From assembly GCA_021803885.1 (NCBI GenBank), contig JAJZKY010000110.1:1-10310 (forward strand): a stretch of 10,310 nucleotides of DNA. Reading direction: 5' to 3'. This stretch comes from Planctomycetota bacterium (GTDB lineage: Bacteria > Planctomycetota > Phycisphaerae > WQYP01 > JAJZKY01). Below are positions 1 through 6,710 of this stretch, in pieces (the first letter of the stretch is position 1; every line of letters starts with the position of its first letter). A program made the position numbers and the translations under genes. Below the pieces are notes generated by a model. It was not told the DNA's origin. It ran no database searches and saw only the letters and a program-made list of their open reading frames with translations.

Positions 1-1483
1 CGTTGTCGAGCTTCCAGTCGATGCGGGTTGGCATGAGGGCTTCGGTCCATTTGGCTCCCGGATTCTGCCATGGGAAATGGCCTCCCTTCTTGCCGTCCTT
101 GTCGGGAAGATGGTTGTAGGCGGTCATGAGATAATTCAGGCCGCACACCATCGCCATGTTCGTCATGTAGTCCCGCAGGAGCGCCATGCGATAGGCCCGT
201 TTCTGCGACAGGAGAATCTTCCCCATACGGTCCGGAGGAACGCCGCGCATTTCGAGTTTCTTGCGGAGCACGTTGTCGTCCCGCAGCGCTTTGATGCCAA
301 GGTTGAATGTGGTCGAGGTGTAGCGAAGGGAGAAGAGCGCAAAGTCCCCCATTTTCGACGCGCCTTCCTTGAACATATCGCGTCCCATGGTCCCTGCTAA
401 GTCGGTCGCCGCATGGGCCGCCTTGACGCTGGCTTCTTCGTGCGTGAAGCCTTCGTCGATAAACTGGTCATACAGTAAATGCCGATAGGTCAGTCCCATG
501 GTGTTGACGGCCGTGGAGAGGACCTTCGGCCATTTGGAGAAAAACTCCGCCATGCGGGGAAGGTTCCCTTCGGTTTTCGATTGCAGGCGCTTGAAAATCC
601 GGTCGGCGAAGTCGTTGGCCTCGAACCCGTGGGGGAAGTACGGCGTGAACCCGTCCTTGGCATACTCTCCCATTTTCTGGGGCGAGTTCAGGTCGGACAG
701 AGCCTTCTGGAACGCCGGACCTATCCGCTTCAGACCTTTCGCGCGAAAGAGCTGGGGAATAAAGCGACCTCCGATATTGACGGCGTGGAAAGCGGGATTC
801 CACATGATCGTCGAAATAATGGACCGCTGAATCGTTTGCAGTTTGCCCGGCGCCCCGTCGTGATAGGAGAGGATTTGATCGTAGATGGGCTTCACCGACG
901 GATGCACCCCAAAAAGATGATCCGGATGGAGGGATAAGGACTGGTAGGGGTGTTCGGGGTTCACGAACGGGGAATCCGGGCCGCGCGAACCGATCTCGCC
1001 GTTCTGCTGGCCTTCCGACAGAAACTGCGCTTTGGCCGCGTCGCGGTTCATCCGGTCCGTCGCTTTCAATGCGTCCATCGGGGACTCGGGGTTCTCCATG
1101 AAGTCGGGGACTTTGTAGAAATGGGAAGGAGGAAGGGCCGGATGAGCCTGCACCGCTTCCGGGATGTCCGGCAATTTGTGCTCAAACTCCCACCGCTTGG
1201 CCACGTAGTTCTTGACCGCTTTCTGATAAAGCTCGTGGGCGTGCGCCTCCCCCTGCGCCTGCGTGGAGGGATGTTCGAGCTGGGCTTCGGCGAACCGGAC
1301 AGAGGCGACGTTCTGGTCCAGGTGTTCCTTGTATTTCAGAATGGCCGGAGCGACGTTGGCCGGAGCGGGTTTCTCCAAGGCGTTGACGCTTCCCTGCACC
1401 CGTCCGACGGTCTTGGCCAGACCCTTCTTCACCAGACGGCGGTATAAGGCCCGGTATTCTTTTGGAATCACACCGCACTTCAT
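1..1483 (-). CDS. Large putative internal virion/ejection protein, 3' end outside the window
   Basis: This open frame starts at an ATG whose first bases overlap the TGA of the upstream 549-aa gene (ATGA junction), with a GGAAAAGG-like ribosome binding site upstream. It runs 494 codons to the left edge without a stop, so the protein is incomplete. The N-terminal third is charged and mainly helical. Around residues 226-236 there is a WNPAFHAVN motif, around 381-389 FALFSLRYT, and around 440-459 a Met-rich hydrophobic segment (MTNMAMVCGLNYLMTAYNH). From memory, an 'NP-F/Y-H-x-x-N' segment followed by an 'FS-R-T' segment occurs in large phage polyvalent or ejection-type proteins; I cannot confirm this without a profile search. 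Its place as the last and probably largest gene of a run of low-complexity virion genes fits a protein carried in the capsid and released at infection. No enzymatic motif is visible. Reality of the gene is near certain; the role is inferred. Confidence 0.85.
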   Translation of the reverse strand, partial: MKCGVIPKEYRALYRRLVKKGLAKTVGRVQGSVNALEKPAPANVAPAILKYKEHLDQNVASVRFAEAQLEHPSTQAQGEAHAHELYQKAVKNYVAKRWEFEHKLPDIPEAVQAHPALPPSHFYKVPDFMENPESPMDALKATDRMNRDAAKAQFLSEGQQNGEIGSRGPDSPFVNPEHPYQSLSLHPDHLFGVHPSVKPIYDQILSYHDGAPGKLQTIQRSIISTIMWNPAFHAVNIGGRFIPQLFRAKGLKRIGPAFQKALSDLNSPQKMGEYAKDGFTPYFPHGFEANDFADRIFKRLQSKTEGNLPRMAEFFSKWPKVLSTAVNTMGLTYRHLLYDQFIDEGFTHEEASVKAAHAATDLAGTMGRDMFKEGASKMGDFALFSLRYTSTTFNLGIKALRDDNVLRKKLEMRGVPPDRMGKILLSQKRAYRMALLRDYMTNMAMVCGLNYLMTAYNHLPDKDGKKGGHFPWQNPGAKWTEALMPTRIDWKLDN

Positions 1484-3129
1484 TCGCACACCTTTTCCAC
1501 GTCTCCCATGTCATAAGACTTGTGCTTGATATTGAACACATACCGCGTCGGATGGGCTTTCCATTCCGACCCGGGAACGGCTTTCTCAAACGCGTCGTAG
1601 GCCCGATGCCGCAGGTCCCGTGTCTGGTTGGCATACTTCACGGCGTGGGCGATCAACGCCTCGTCCGGCTGGTCTTTGAGTATCTTGTAAGGTTTGGTGT
1701 CGGGAATCAAGCGGCGCAAGGTTTGAAGAGAGTATTGGGCGTTTTTGGGTTCCGGCCGGATGGACCCTTCGGCTCCCCGGTACGATTCTCCGACGTTCTG
1801 GAGCGCTTCGTGAAAACCCGGAGAGGACGTGCCGGTAAAGTCGTCCCGTTTCAGGCGAGGATAGTTCTTGTTGTCCCGGTTCACTTCCCCGGCGATCTTC
1901 CGATAGTCGGCGTTCTGCGTGGGAACGTCCCCGAAGGTTCCTTCCTCGTTGGTCAGATGGACGCCGAGCGCTTTGAGCTTCTTTTCAAGGGAAGCGAGCG
2001 ACTTGTCCGAAAGGGTCGGCTCGGTCCGTTTCGGCGTCGTTTTGGCCACCTTCTGCACGATCTCACCAAGCGGGGAAGACGGAGGGGGGGCCGGAGCCGA
2101 AGAGGACGCCGCAAGCGGTTCGGGTGGAGCGGCGGAAACGGGCGGTGTAACAGGCTCGGACGGAGGGGGAGGGGGTTCCACTGGAGCCGGACGAGACGCC
2201 TCCCCAAGGGGAATAGGAACGGTCCCGGGTGCTTCGACGGGAGGCTGCCCGGTCGAGTCCGACGTGATGGCCTTGAGCCTGTTCTGAAAGCGCACCCATG
2301 CTTTGCTGCCGCTTCCCTGTGGCAAACTGCGTACCGGCTCGGCGGAAAGAGCGGGACCTGGGGGCTTCGGAACAGGAGAAATAGGAGTTGGAACAGGCGG
2401 TGGAGTCTGGGCCGGAGTCGGAGCGGATTCCGTGGACGTGTCCACGACGCGCTTGGGCTGTTTGACGCCTTTTCCGACAAGAGCGCCGAGCGCAGCCGAG
2501 ACGCCGACATCCCTCGAATCGCCTCCCGACGCGGCTGTGGCCCCTCCCTGCACGGCGGCTCCCGCGCCCATCTTCCCCAGAGTCTGCACAAGCGACTTGG
2601 CCGGAACCTTGGAAATGACCCCGGGCACCATAGCACCCACCGCTCCAGCAATCGGATGGTCCGGACTCATCGCGGCGCCCGTGGTCGCTAATCCGGCCAG
2701 ACCTATAGGCTCCGCTCCGGGCACCGCTGTCAACGCGGCCGACGGAGCATACGCCGGTAATTCTCCGATCAGTTGCCCGGCGACACGAGGCCAATAGCTC
2801 GGCGAGTTTTTGAGGTTGACCTGTCCGTAGTCCGACAGGGTCTTTTCGAGCTGCGTATGGAGTCCCGTCAGACGACGGAGCGCTTTGAGGCTGTCCGACG
2901 CGCCGGTAGCCAAGCCTTTCGCAAATCCCGTCGGAATGCTTTCGGGTGGAGCGGTGGGAGGACCAGCGGGATGATCGTACGGCCCTGTCTCCTGCTTGAT
3001 AAAGTTCAGACGGTCCTGAAAGTCCTGAATGTCCTTCCCGACGTTCTCGGCGCGTTTTTGGATGGCGGACGCATCTTTCCCCGTCAAGTCCTTGAAACGC
3101 TGGTAGAGGTCGGCGTCACTGAGGGGCAT
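1480..3129 (-). CDS. Putative internal virion protein, 549 aa, with hydrophobic Ala/Gly region and Pro-rich linker
   Basis: I do not recognise a named family. Three regions are visible. Residues 1-110 are charged and helical (start MPLSDADLYQRFKDLTGK). Residues 115-220 are rich in Ala, Gly, Val and Pro with several weakly hydrophobic stretches (for example IAGAVGAMVPGVI), which could interact with membrane. Residues 235-355 form a long Pro/Ser/Ala linker, and residues 365-549 are a charged, probably folded C-terminal domain. The chosen ATG overlaps the end of the upstream 319-aa gene by 14 bp; its Shine-Dalgarno is weak (a GGGG run). An in-frame ATG 16 codons earlier (at 3177) would overlap by 62 bp and has a purine run directly against the start, so I prefer the later one. 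The gene's stop overlaps the next start by 4 bp. A hydrophobic segment plus flexible linker inside a virion operon suggests an ejection protein; this is inference. Confidence 0.85.
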   Translation of the reverse strand: MPLSDADLYQRFKDLTGKDASAIQKRAENVGKDIQDFQDRLNFIKQETGPYDHPAGPPTAPPESIPTGFAKGLATGASDSLKALRRLTGLHTQLEKTLSDYGQVNLKNSPSYWPRVAGQLIGELPAYAPSAALTAVPGAEPIGLAGLATTGAAMSPDHPIAGAVGAMVPGVISKVPAKSLVQTLGKMGAGAAVQGGATAASGGDSRDVGVSAALGALVGKGVKQPKRVVDTSTESAPTPAQTPPPVPTPISPVPKPPGPALSAEPVRSLPQGSGSKAWVRFQNRLKAITSDSTGQPPVEAPGTVPIPLGEASRPAPVEPPPPPSEPVTPPVSAAPPEPLAASSSAPAPPPSSPLGEIVQKVAKTTPKRTEPTLSDKSLASLEKKLKALGVHLTNEEGTFGDVPTQNADYRKIAGEVNRDNKNYPRLKRDDFTGTSSPGFHEALQNVGESYRGAEGSIRPEPKNAQYSLQTLRRLIPDTKPYKILKDQPDEALIAHAVKYANQTRDLRHRAYDAFEKAVPGSEWKAHPTRYVFNIKHKSYDMGDVEKVCE

Positions 3130-4075
3130 AACCCGGCCCCAGCGTCGAATAGAGCGCCGTAATCTTGTTGTTGACATCCTCTTTCAGATTCAACAGCTTC
3201 TGAATTTTTTCGGTCGCTTTGGCCTGTTCGGCAGGGGGCCGCGTAAAGTCGTTCTTGATCAAAAGCTGTTGCTGGATTTCGTCCTGAATCGTGGGCAGAA
3301 GCGACTTCATGGACCGAATCTCGTTCAACGAGTTTTTCTGCGTTTGCTGGAGCTTGGCCGCTTGCACCTTGGCCGCGTCGTGCCCCGCTCCGATCTTCTC
3401 CCGGCTCTTGTTCGTCGCGGTCGTTCGGTCGTTCATTTGCTGTTGGGTGTAAAGAGTCCGCTGGTTCGCCTGCTGGTCTTTATACACTTGTCGCTGGTTG
3501 GCCAGAATAGAGGGAAGAAGGGAGGCAATGATGCCTTTCGTGCGGGGACTGTGCTGAAAGAGGTTCATCAGGTTCGACATGAAGGCCGCCTGCTCTCCGA
3601 CGGGAGGATTGCCGCCATGCCGAGCGTAGAACATCTTGGCCATCTGGGTGAGGTGAAGCATCGGGTTGGACTCAATCTGCATCTGGGCACGCACGATGGG
3701 CGAGTTCAAGAGTTCCATCCCCGGCAACCCGTTGGCAGGCGCTGGCGTCGGAACCGATGGCGCCATGGGAGGGGGTTGTGGCGCACTCAGGTTCATCGCC
3801 GCCGGCAACGCGTTCGTCGGAACGGGAGGCACACCCGGAGAACGGTTCGGAATGGACGGCATCGTGGGAGCGGGAACAGGCTGGCTCGTGGGCAACGCCG
3901 CCGGAAGAGGTCGGGCTTGGGGAACGGCAGCGACCGGAGGCGCCTGCGTGCCATTTCCACGTGCCAGCATCTGAAGCATGTCGGCACCGGCGTTCTGCTG
4001 GTCCTGAAGCATTTTCTGTTCTTGCCGGTACTTCCCGAGGTTCAGCCAGAAGTCCGCGCTGGGCATCCCGCTCAT
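3116..4075 (-). CDS. Putative internal virion protein, 319 aa, Pro-rich linker and coiled coil
   Basis: Not assignable to a named family by eye. A short helical N-terminus (residues 1-40, Gln/Met-rich) is followed by a Pro/Ala-rich linker over about 45-118. A helical body follows over 120-310, in which 190-300 is rich in Gln, Lys, Asn and Glu with coiled-coil character. The final residues (GPGYAPQ) are flexible. The start follows a TAAGGAG site that is formed partly by the stop codon of the upstream 360-aa gene. The 3' end overlaps the next gene by 14 bp. The neighbours on both sides are also low-complexity virion-type proteins, and the downstream neighbour has the same helix/Pro-rich/helix layout. 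A structural or ejection role is likely from context; a scaffold-like or assembly function cannot be excluded. Confidence 0.85.
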   Translation of the reverse strand: MSGMPSADFWLNLGKYRQEQKMLQDQQNAGADMLQMLARGNGTQAPPVAAVPQARPLPAALPTSQPVPAPTMPSIPNRSPGVPPVPTNALPAAMNLSAPQPPPMAPSVPTPAPANGLPGMELLNSPIVRAQMQIESNPMLHLTQMAKMFYARHGGNPPVGEQAAFMSNLMNLFQHSPRTKGIIASLLPSILANQRQVYKDQQANQRTLYTQQQMNDRTTATNKSREKIGAGHDAAKVQAAKLQQTQKNSLNEIRSMKSLLPTIQDEIQQQLLIKNDFTRPPAEQAKATEKIQKLLNLKEDVNNKITALYSTLGPGYAPQ

Positions 4076-4080
4076 CGTTA

Positions 4081-4087
4081 CTCCTTA
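4081..4087 (-). promoter_or_regulatory. Stop codon embedded in Shine-Dalgarno (TAAGGAG) before the 319-aa gene
   Basis: On the minus strand the TAA that ends the 360-aa gene is the first part of TAAGGAG, which sits 5 bases before the ATG of the 319-aa gene. A ribosome terminating on the first gene would be placed on the binding site of the next, which favours reinitiation. Confidence 0.7.
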
Positions 4088-5167
4088 ATAAAGAGGTGTT
4101 CCGCCCGAGGTCGGTCCCATCGAGGTGTAGGATGGGATGCCGCTCCCCGAGGCCCCAGCCCCACTCCCGAGAGACGCCATCCCGGCGATATTCTGGGCGA
4201 GTCCCATGCCCGTCCCGAGTCCCGACGTGATCATGCCGAACGTGCCTAGCGTGTTGGAGAGGTTCGCGTTGTATTGGTTGAGTTGCGCGTTATATGTCCC
4301 GAGCTGGGCATTCGTCATGTTATTGTTCGAGGTCTGGCCCAGTCCCAGATAATTCAGCGCGTCGTTCATCGCCATCTGGGTCTGGTTGTTCCCCGCATTC
4401 ACGAACCCGGCGTAATTGTCGAGCGCTTGCTGTTGGGTGGAGAGGTTGGCCAGATACGCATTATACGGCGCCGTGGCACCCTGCATGGTCTGGTTGAACG
4501 CATTGTTCCCGAGTCCGGACCCTCCCTGCAACAGCGTGCCATAGGAGGTGAGCGCGTTGTTCCCGGCTGCATTGAGACCACTTCCCGTATCGGCCGCGGT
4601 CGAAGCGGCACCGATCCCCGTATTCTGCAACCCGACCAGATAGTTCTGCCAGTTCTCGTTGAAGAGCTGTTGCTCCTGCGCCGAGACTCCCGCTCCGACC
4701 CCGGAGGCGTTCAGGCCCCGCGCCGCAAGGCTCGCGTTGACCTGGTTGTTGTTCTCGTTGTTCATGGTGTTATAGAGCGCCGTGTCAGCTCCGGGCAACG
4801 CGCCGACTTCGTTCAGCATCAGGTTGGACGTGTTGAAATACGGGGACGCCGCGCTGTAATCCTGCGCCGCCGCTCCCACGGCCGCGGGTGCGACCCCGTA
4901 GAGGCTGTTCATGGCGTTGTAGGAGTCCGCTCCGGCGCCTGTTCCCATGTTTCCCGCCGTCGAGACTCCGCTCATCATGTTGGTGTACGTCGGATTGTTC
5001 AGCGTCCCGGTCAGGATATTCTTGGCGTTCCCCGTGTTGGCGTAATAGGGGTTGTTGGCCTCGAACGTGTTGAGGCTGTTCAGGTAATTATTGGCGGTCG
5101 AGGCTTGCTTGGGAAGAACGTATTGGCTTGTTGTGGCGTTGGGTGCCGCAGGAGCAGGTCCGCCCAT
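4085..5167 (-). CDS. Asn/Gly/Ala-rich, charge-depleted virion protein, 360 aa; ejection protein candidate
   Basis: The protein is strikingly low in charge. I count only two lysines (20 and 49) and one arginine (150), about a dozen acidic residues, no histidine and no cysteine. Asparagine makes up roughly 15% (about 55 residues), with Gly, Ala, Ser, Thr and Gln supplying most of the rest. An ARGLNASGVGAG segment near 149-160 resembles the 'ARG-x-x-x-SG' stretch I recall from many podophage DNA-injection/internal virion proteins. Residues 306-340 are Gly-rich and hydrophobic with small-residue spacing like a glycine zipper, which could insert in membrane. The ATG shares one base with the TGA of the upstream GNAT-like gene and is preceded by AAGGGGA at good spacing. 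The position just after the GNAT-like gene matches where the small ejection protein lies in T7-like phages, but no direct similarity to T7 gp14 is visible. Confidence 0.85.
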   Translation of the reverse strand: MGGPAPAAPNATTSQYVLPKQASTANNYLNSLNTFEANNPYYANTGNAKNILTGTLNNPTYTNMMSGVSTAGNMGTGAGADSYNAMNSLYGVAPAAVGAAAQDYSAASPYFNTSNLMLNEVGALPGADTALYNTMNNENNNQVNASLAARGLNASGVGAGVSAQEQQLFNENWQNYLVGLQNTGIGAASTAADTGSGLNAAGNNALTSYGTLLQGGSGLGNNAFNQTMQGATAPYNAYLANLSTQQQALDNYAGFVNAGNNQTQMAMNDALNYLGLGQTSNNNMTNAQLGTYNAQLNQYNANLSNTLGTFGMITSGLGTGMGLAQNIAGMASLGSGAGASGSGIPSYTSMGPTSGGTPLY

Positions 5168-5700
5168 CAGAGTCCCCTTCTCTTTTTCCAGTCATTCCAG
5201 TCAATCACGTACAGCCATTCCTCCCACTCTTTTCCTCCCCACGTCACCTTCCGCAACACATGGGAGCGTCGGGCCCCGAACAGACCGAGCATCAGGGCGG
5301 ACTTCCGGTTGTAGCTTCCGACGCGGTGCCAGACTTCCTCGGGTTGGAGCACGCTAAACAGAAAGTCGTGGGCCAGCTCACCGCACGCAAAGGTGGTTCT
5401 CGCCGTGTATCCGGGGGCCATGAGCGTCCCGAAGTCGATCACGTCCCCTTGCGGCGTCAGGGAGAAGAACCCGAGCGTCACTTCGTCGTGCGTCCGCACC
5501 GCCCACCACGACGTGTTCGGGTTCGTCCGGTCGCCCCACCGGTCCTCGTCGCACCAGAACGTGTCGCCCTGCTCCGTCCGAAGAAGCGGCCACACCTCGT
5601 AGATGTAATCGGCCCGGCGTATCTCCGACGGAGAGGCGTCGTACAGAACCTTTACGCCGTTCCCAGAGCCAGAGGATAGACAAGAAGCGTCTGGGTCCAT
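5167..5700 (-). CDS. GNAT-like N-acetyltransferase domain protein in the virion operon
   Basis: The protein is about 177 aa from the chosen start, a normal size for a single GNAT domain. Visible GNAT-like features are a central strand with a small turn (VTLGFFSLTP, about 74-83), a YNRKSALMLGLFGARR segment (about 130-145) typical of the Asn/Ser helix before the last strands, and a basic, Trp-rich C-terminus (WLYVIDWNDWKKRR). A clear Q/R-x-x-G-x-G/A acetyl-CoA loop is not obvious, so activity is uncertain. The start is ambiguous. The ATG at 5700 overlaps the upstream gene by 49 bp, while an earlier in-frame ATG at 5736 has a better GGAAG site but would overlap by 85 bp. The likely folded part begins near VKVLYDASP, just after the upstream stop. 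GNAT-like proteins occur at the start of the internal virion module in many podophages, including T7 gp13-like positions. The substrate is unknown. Confidence 0.75.
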   Translation of the reverse strand: MDPDASCLSSGSGNGVKVLYDASPSEIRRADYIYEVWPLLRTEQGDTFWCDEDRWGDRTNPNTSWWAVRTHDEVTLGFFSLTPQGDVIDFGTLMAPGYTARTTFACGELAHDFLFSVLQPEEVWHRVGSYNRKSALMLGLFGARRSHVLRKVTWGGKEWEEWLYVIDWNDWKKRRGL

Positions 5701-6683
5701 GCGATTGTGGCGTTCCCCGACTCCACTGATATCCATAGGCGATCTTCCACTCCGTCGAAATAAAAAATGTCTTCCGCTGTCACGCTCTGATTCGTTCCGG
5801 AGGCGACGTTCGCATCCATCAGCGTCGCCACACCGTTGAACACGAAATGGACCGAGGCGGCGTTCCCGGAGGCGCTTCCGACCGTCACTCCTTTCACTGT
5901 TACTTTATAATATCCTGCGACGGAAGGAAAGAAATAGAGGAACGTCCCCGTCTGCGGATTCGGCACCAGGAACCCGGCGGGGTCGAACGTCGGCGTCCAT
6001 GCGAGGGGAGCGACGGTGCCGCTGGCGTTCACGCCCGTGCTGGTCGCTCGCATGAGACCTTGCTTCTCGTCCGTCTCGGACACGATATTCGACCAGATGG
6101 AGTTGGTGAGCCAAGGAGACAGTGTGCGAGGACCCTTGTTCACTTTGAGCGTCGCCAGAGCGCTCGGCTTGTTCGAGAGGCCCGTCATGCTCACCACCAT
6201 GTCGCTTCCGGCGTGGGCCGAGAAGGCCATCTGGGGAAGCAGCTCCACGATGGAGTCCTGTCCTCCTTCCGCCGTCACCCCTAAAGAGATCACGGGGCCG
6301 AAAGCCGTGATTGTTGCGTCGCTCTCTCCTTCCGACGTGAAGGAGAGCTGACCTTGCAGAGCAAGAACCGTCTCCGAGCCTTCCTCCCCCGTGACGCCGA
6401 ATTGGGGTTGAAGCCCGGCTGTGGTGGCGCTTCCGGCATGCGACGTGAAGGAGAGCTGGCCTTGCAGGTTGACAACGGCGTCCTGACCTCCCTCCGCCTT
6501 CGTGTAAAACGTCAGGATGGGGCCGAACGTCGTGATCGTCGCCTCCGACCCCGCCTCTTCCGTAAAGGAGAATTGGGGAAGCAGGGCGACGACGGTGTTC
6601 GTCTCCCCTTCCGCCGTCACATCGAGAGAAGCCGGTCCGCTTCCTCCCGAGAGCAAGATGTAGAGAGCGGCGATGGAGTTCAT
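5652..6683 (-). CDS. Repeat-containing tail fibre-like protein with C1q-like C-terminal domain, 343 aa
   Basis: The start has an AAAGGA site 9 bases upstream. After a short N-terminus, residues 24-168 consist of about eight imperfect repeats of 18-20 residues with the pattern (A/E)-G-x-E-x-x-(V/I)-x-x-L-x-P/G-Q-x-x-F-T. Each probably gives two beta strands. The first four repeats resemble the last four at an offset of 75-76 residues. Residues 172-240 link to a C-terminal domain (about 245-343) with the spacing of C1q/TNF-like jelly rolls: G-Y-Y-K-V-T-V near 257-263, VHFVFNG near 278-284, and D-R-L-W-I-S-V near 314-320. A repetitive stalk capped by a trimeric jelly roll is a common layout of phage receptor-binding or fibre proteins, so this is a host-contact candidate. 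The family assignment rests on pattern only. The 3' end overlaps the GNAT-like gene. Confidence 0.85.
   Translation of the reverse strand: MNSIAALYILLSGGSGPASLDVTAEGETNTVVALLPQFSFTEEAGSEATITTFGPILTFYTKAEGGQDAVVNLQGQLSFTSHAGSATTAGLQPQFGVTGEEGSETVLALQGQLSFTSEGESDATITAFGPVISLGVTAEGGQDSIVELLPQMAFSAHAGSDMVVSMTGLSNKPSALATLKVNKGPRTLSPWLTNSIWSNIVSETDEKQGLMRATSTGVNASGTVAPLAWTPTFDPAGFLVPNPQTGTFLYFFPSVAGYYKVTVKGVTVGSASGNAASVHFVFNGVATLMDANVASGTNQSVTAEDIFYFDGVEDRLWISVESGNATIAWTQTLLVYPLALGTA
6180..6614 (-). repeat. In-frame tandem repeats encoding ~19-residue units
   Basis: Eight degenerate in-frame units of about 54-60 bp lie inside the 343-aa gene. The best conserved DNA is a 27-bp segment at 6333-6359 and 6441-6467 that differs at one base and encodes QGQLSFTS. 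A CCTTCCGCCGTCAC segment also recurs near 6267-6280 and 6607-6620. Units 1-4 and 5-8 form two larger copies of about 225 bp. This is a coding repeat, not a CRISPR: there are no unique spacers and the reading frame is continuous. Confidence 0.8.
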
Positions 6684-6710
6684 GGGCTACGGTCCTTTAT
6701 CCTTAACGTC

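Noticed and set aside
1480..1483. Possibility that the 549-aa gene and the left partial gene are one gene broken by a frameshift
   Set aside because: The junction is a clean ATGA overlap with a binding site upstream, the same design as other borders in the window, so two separate genes are more likely.
1462..2691. Long plus-strand open frame of 409 codons
   Set aside because: It lies antisense to the 549-aa gene and the start of the left gene. Its product is an Arg/Gly-rich composition artefact of a GC-rich, Pro-rich region, with no ribosome binding site or recognisable domain.
1953..2794. Minus-strand overlapping frames inside the 549-aa gene
   Set aside because: They are alternative frames of the Pro-rich linker with Arg/Ser/Pro-rich products and no starts coupled to neighbours. 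The 549-aa frame has proper junctions at both ends.
3269..5314. Plus-strand open frames of about 326 and 346 codons
   Set aside because: Both are mirror frames of the 319-aa and 360-aa genes, rich in Arg, Gly, Val and His. They cross several minus-strand gene borders without any sign of their own expression signals.
6180..6614. Possible CRISPR or non-coding direct repeat array
   Set aside because: The units are in frame, degenerate, without unique spacers of constant length, and fully inside one coding region.
6684..6710. Search for a terminator or promoter in the longest intergenic gap
   Set aside because: The gap is only 27 bp and is accounted for by the ribosome binding site of the next gene; no stem-loop with a T-run or promoter boxes is seen there or in any other gap.
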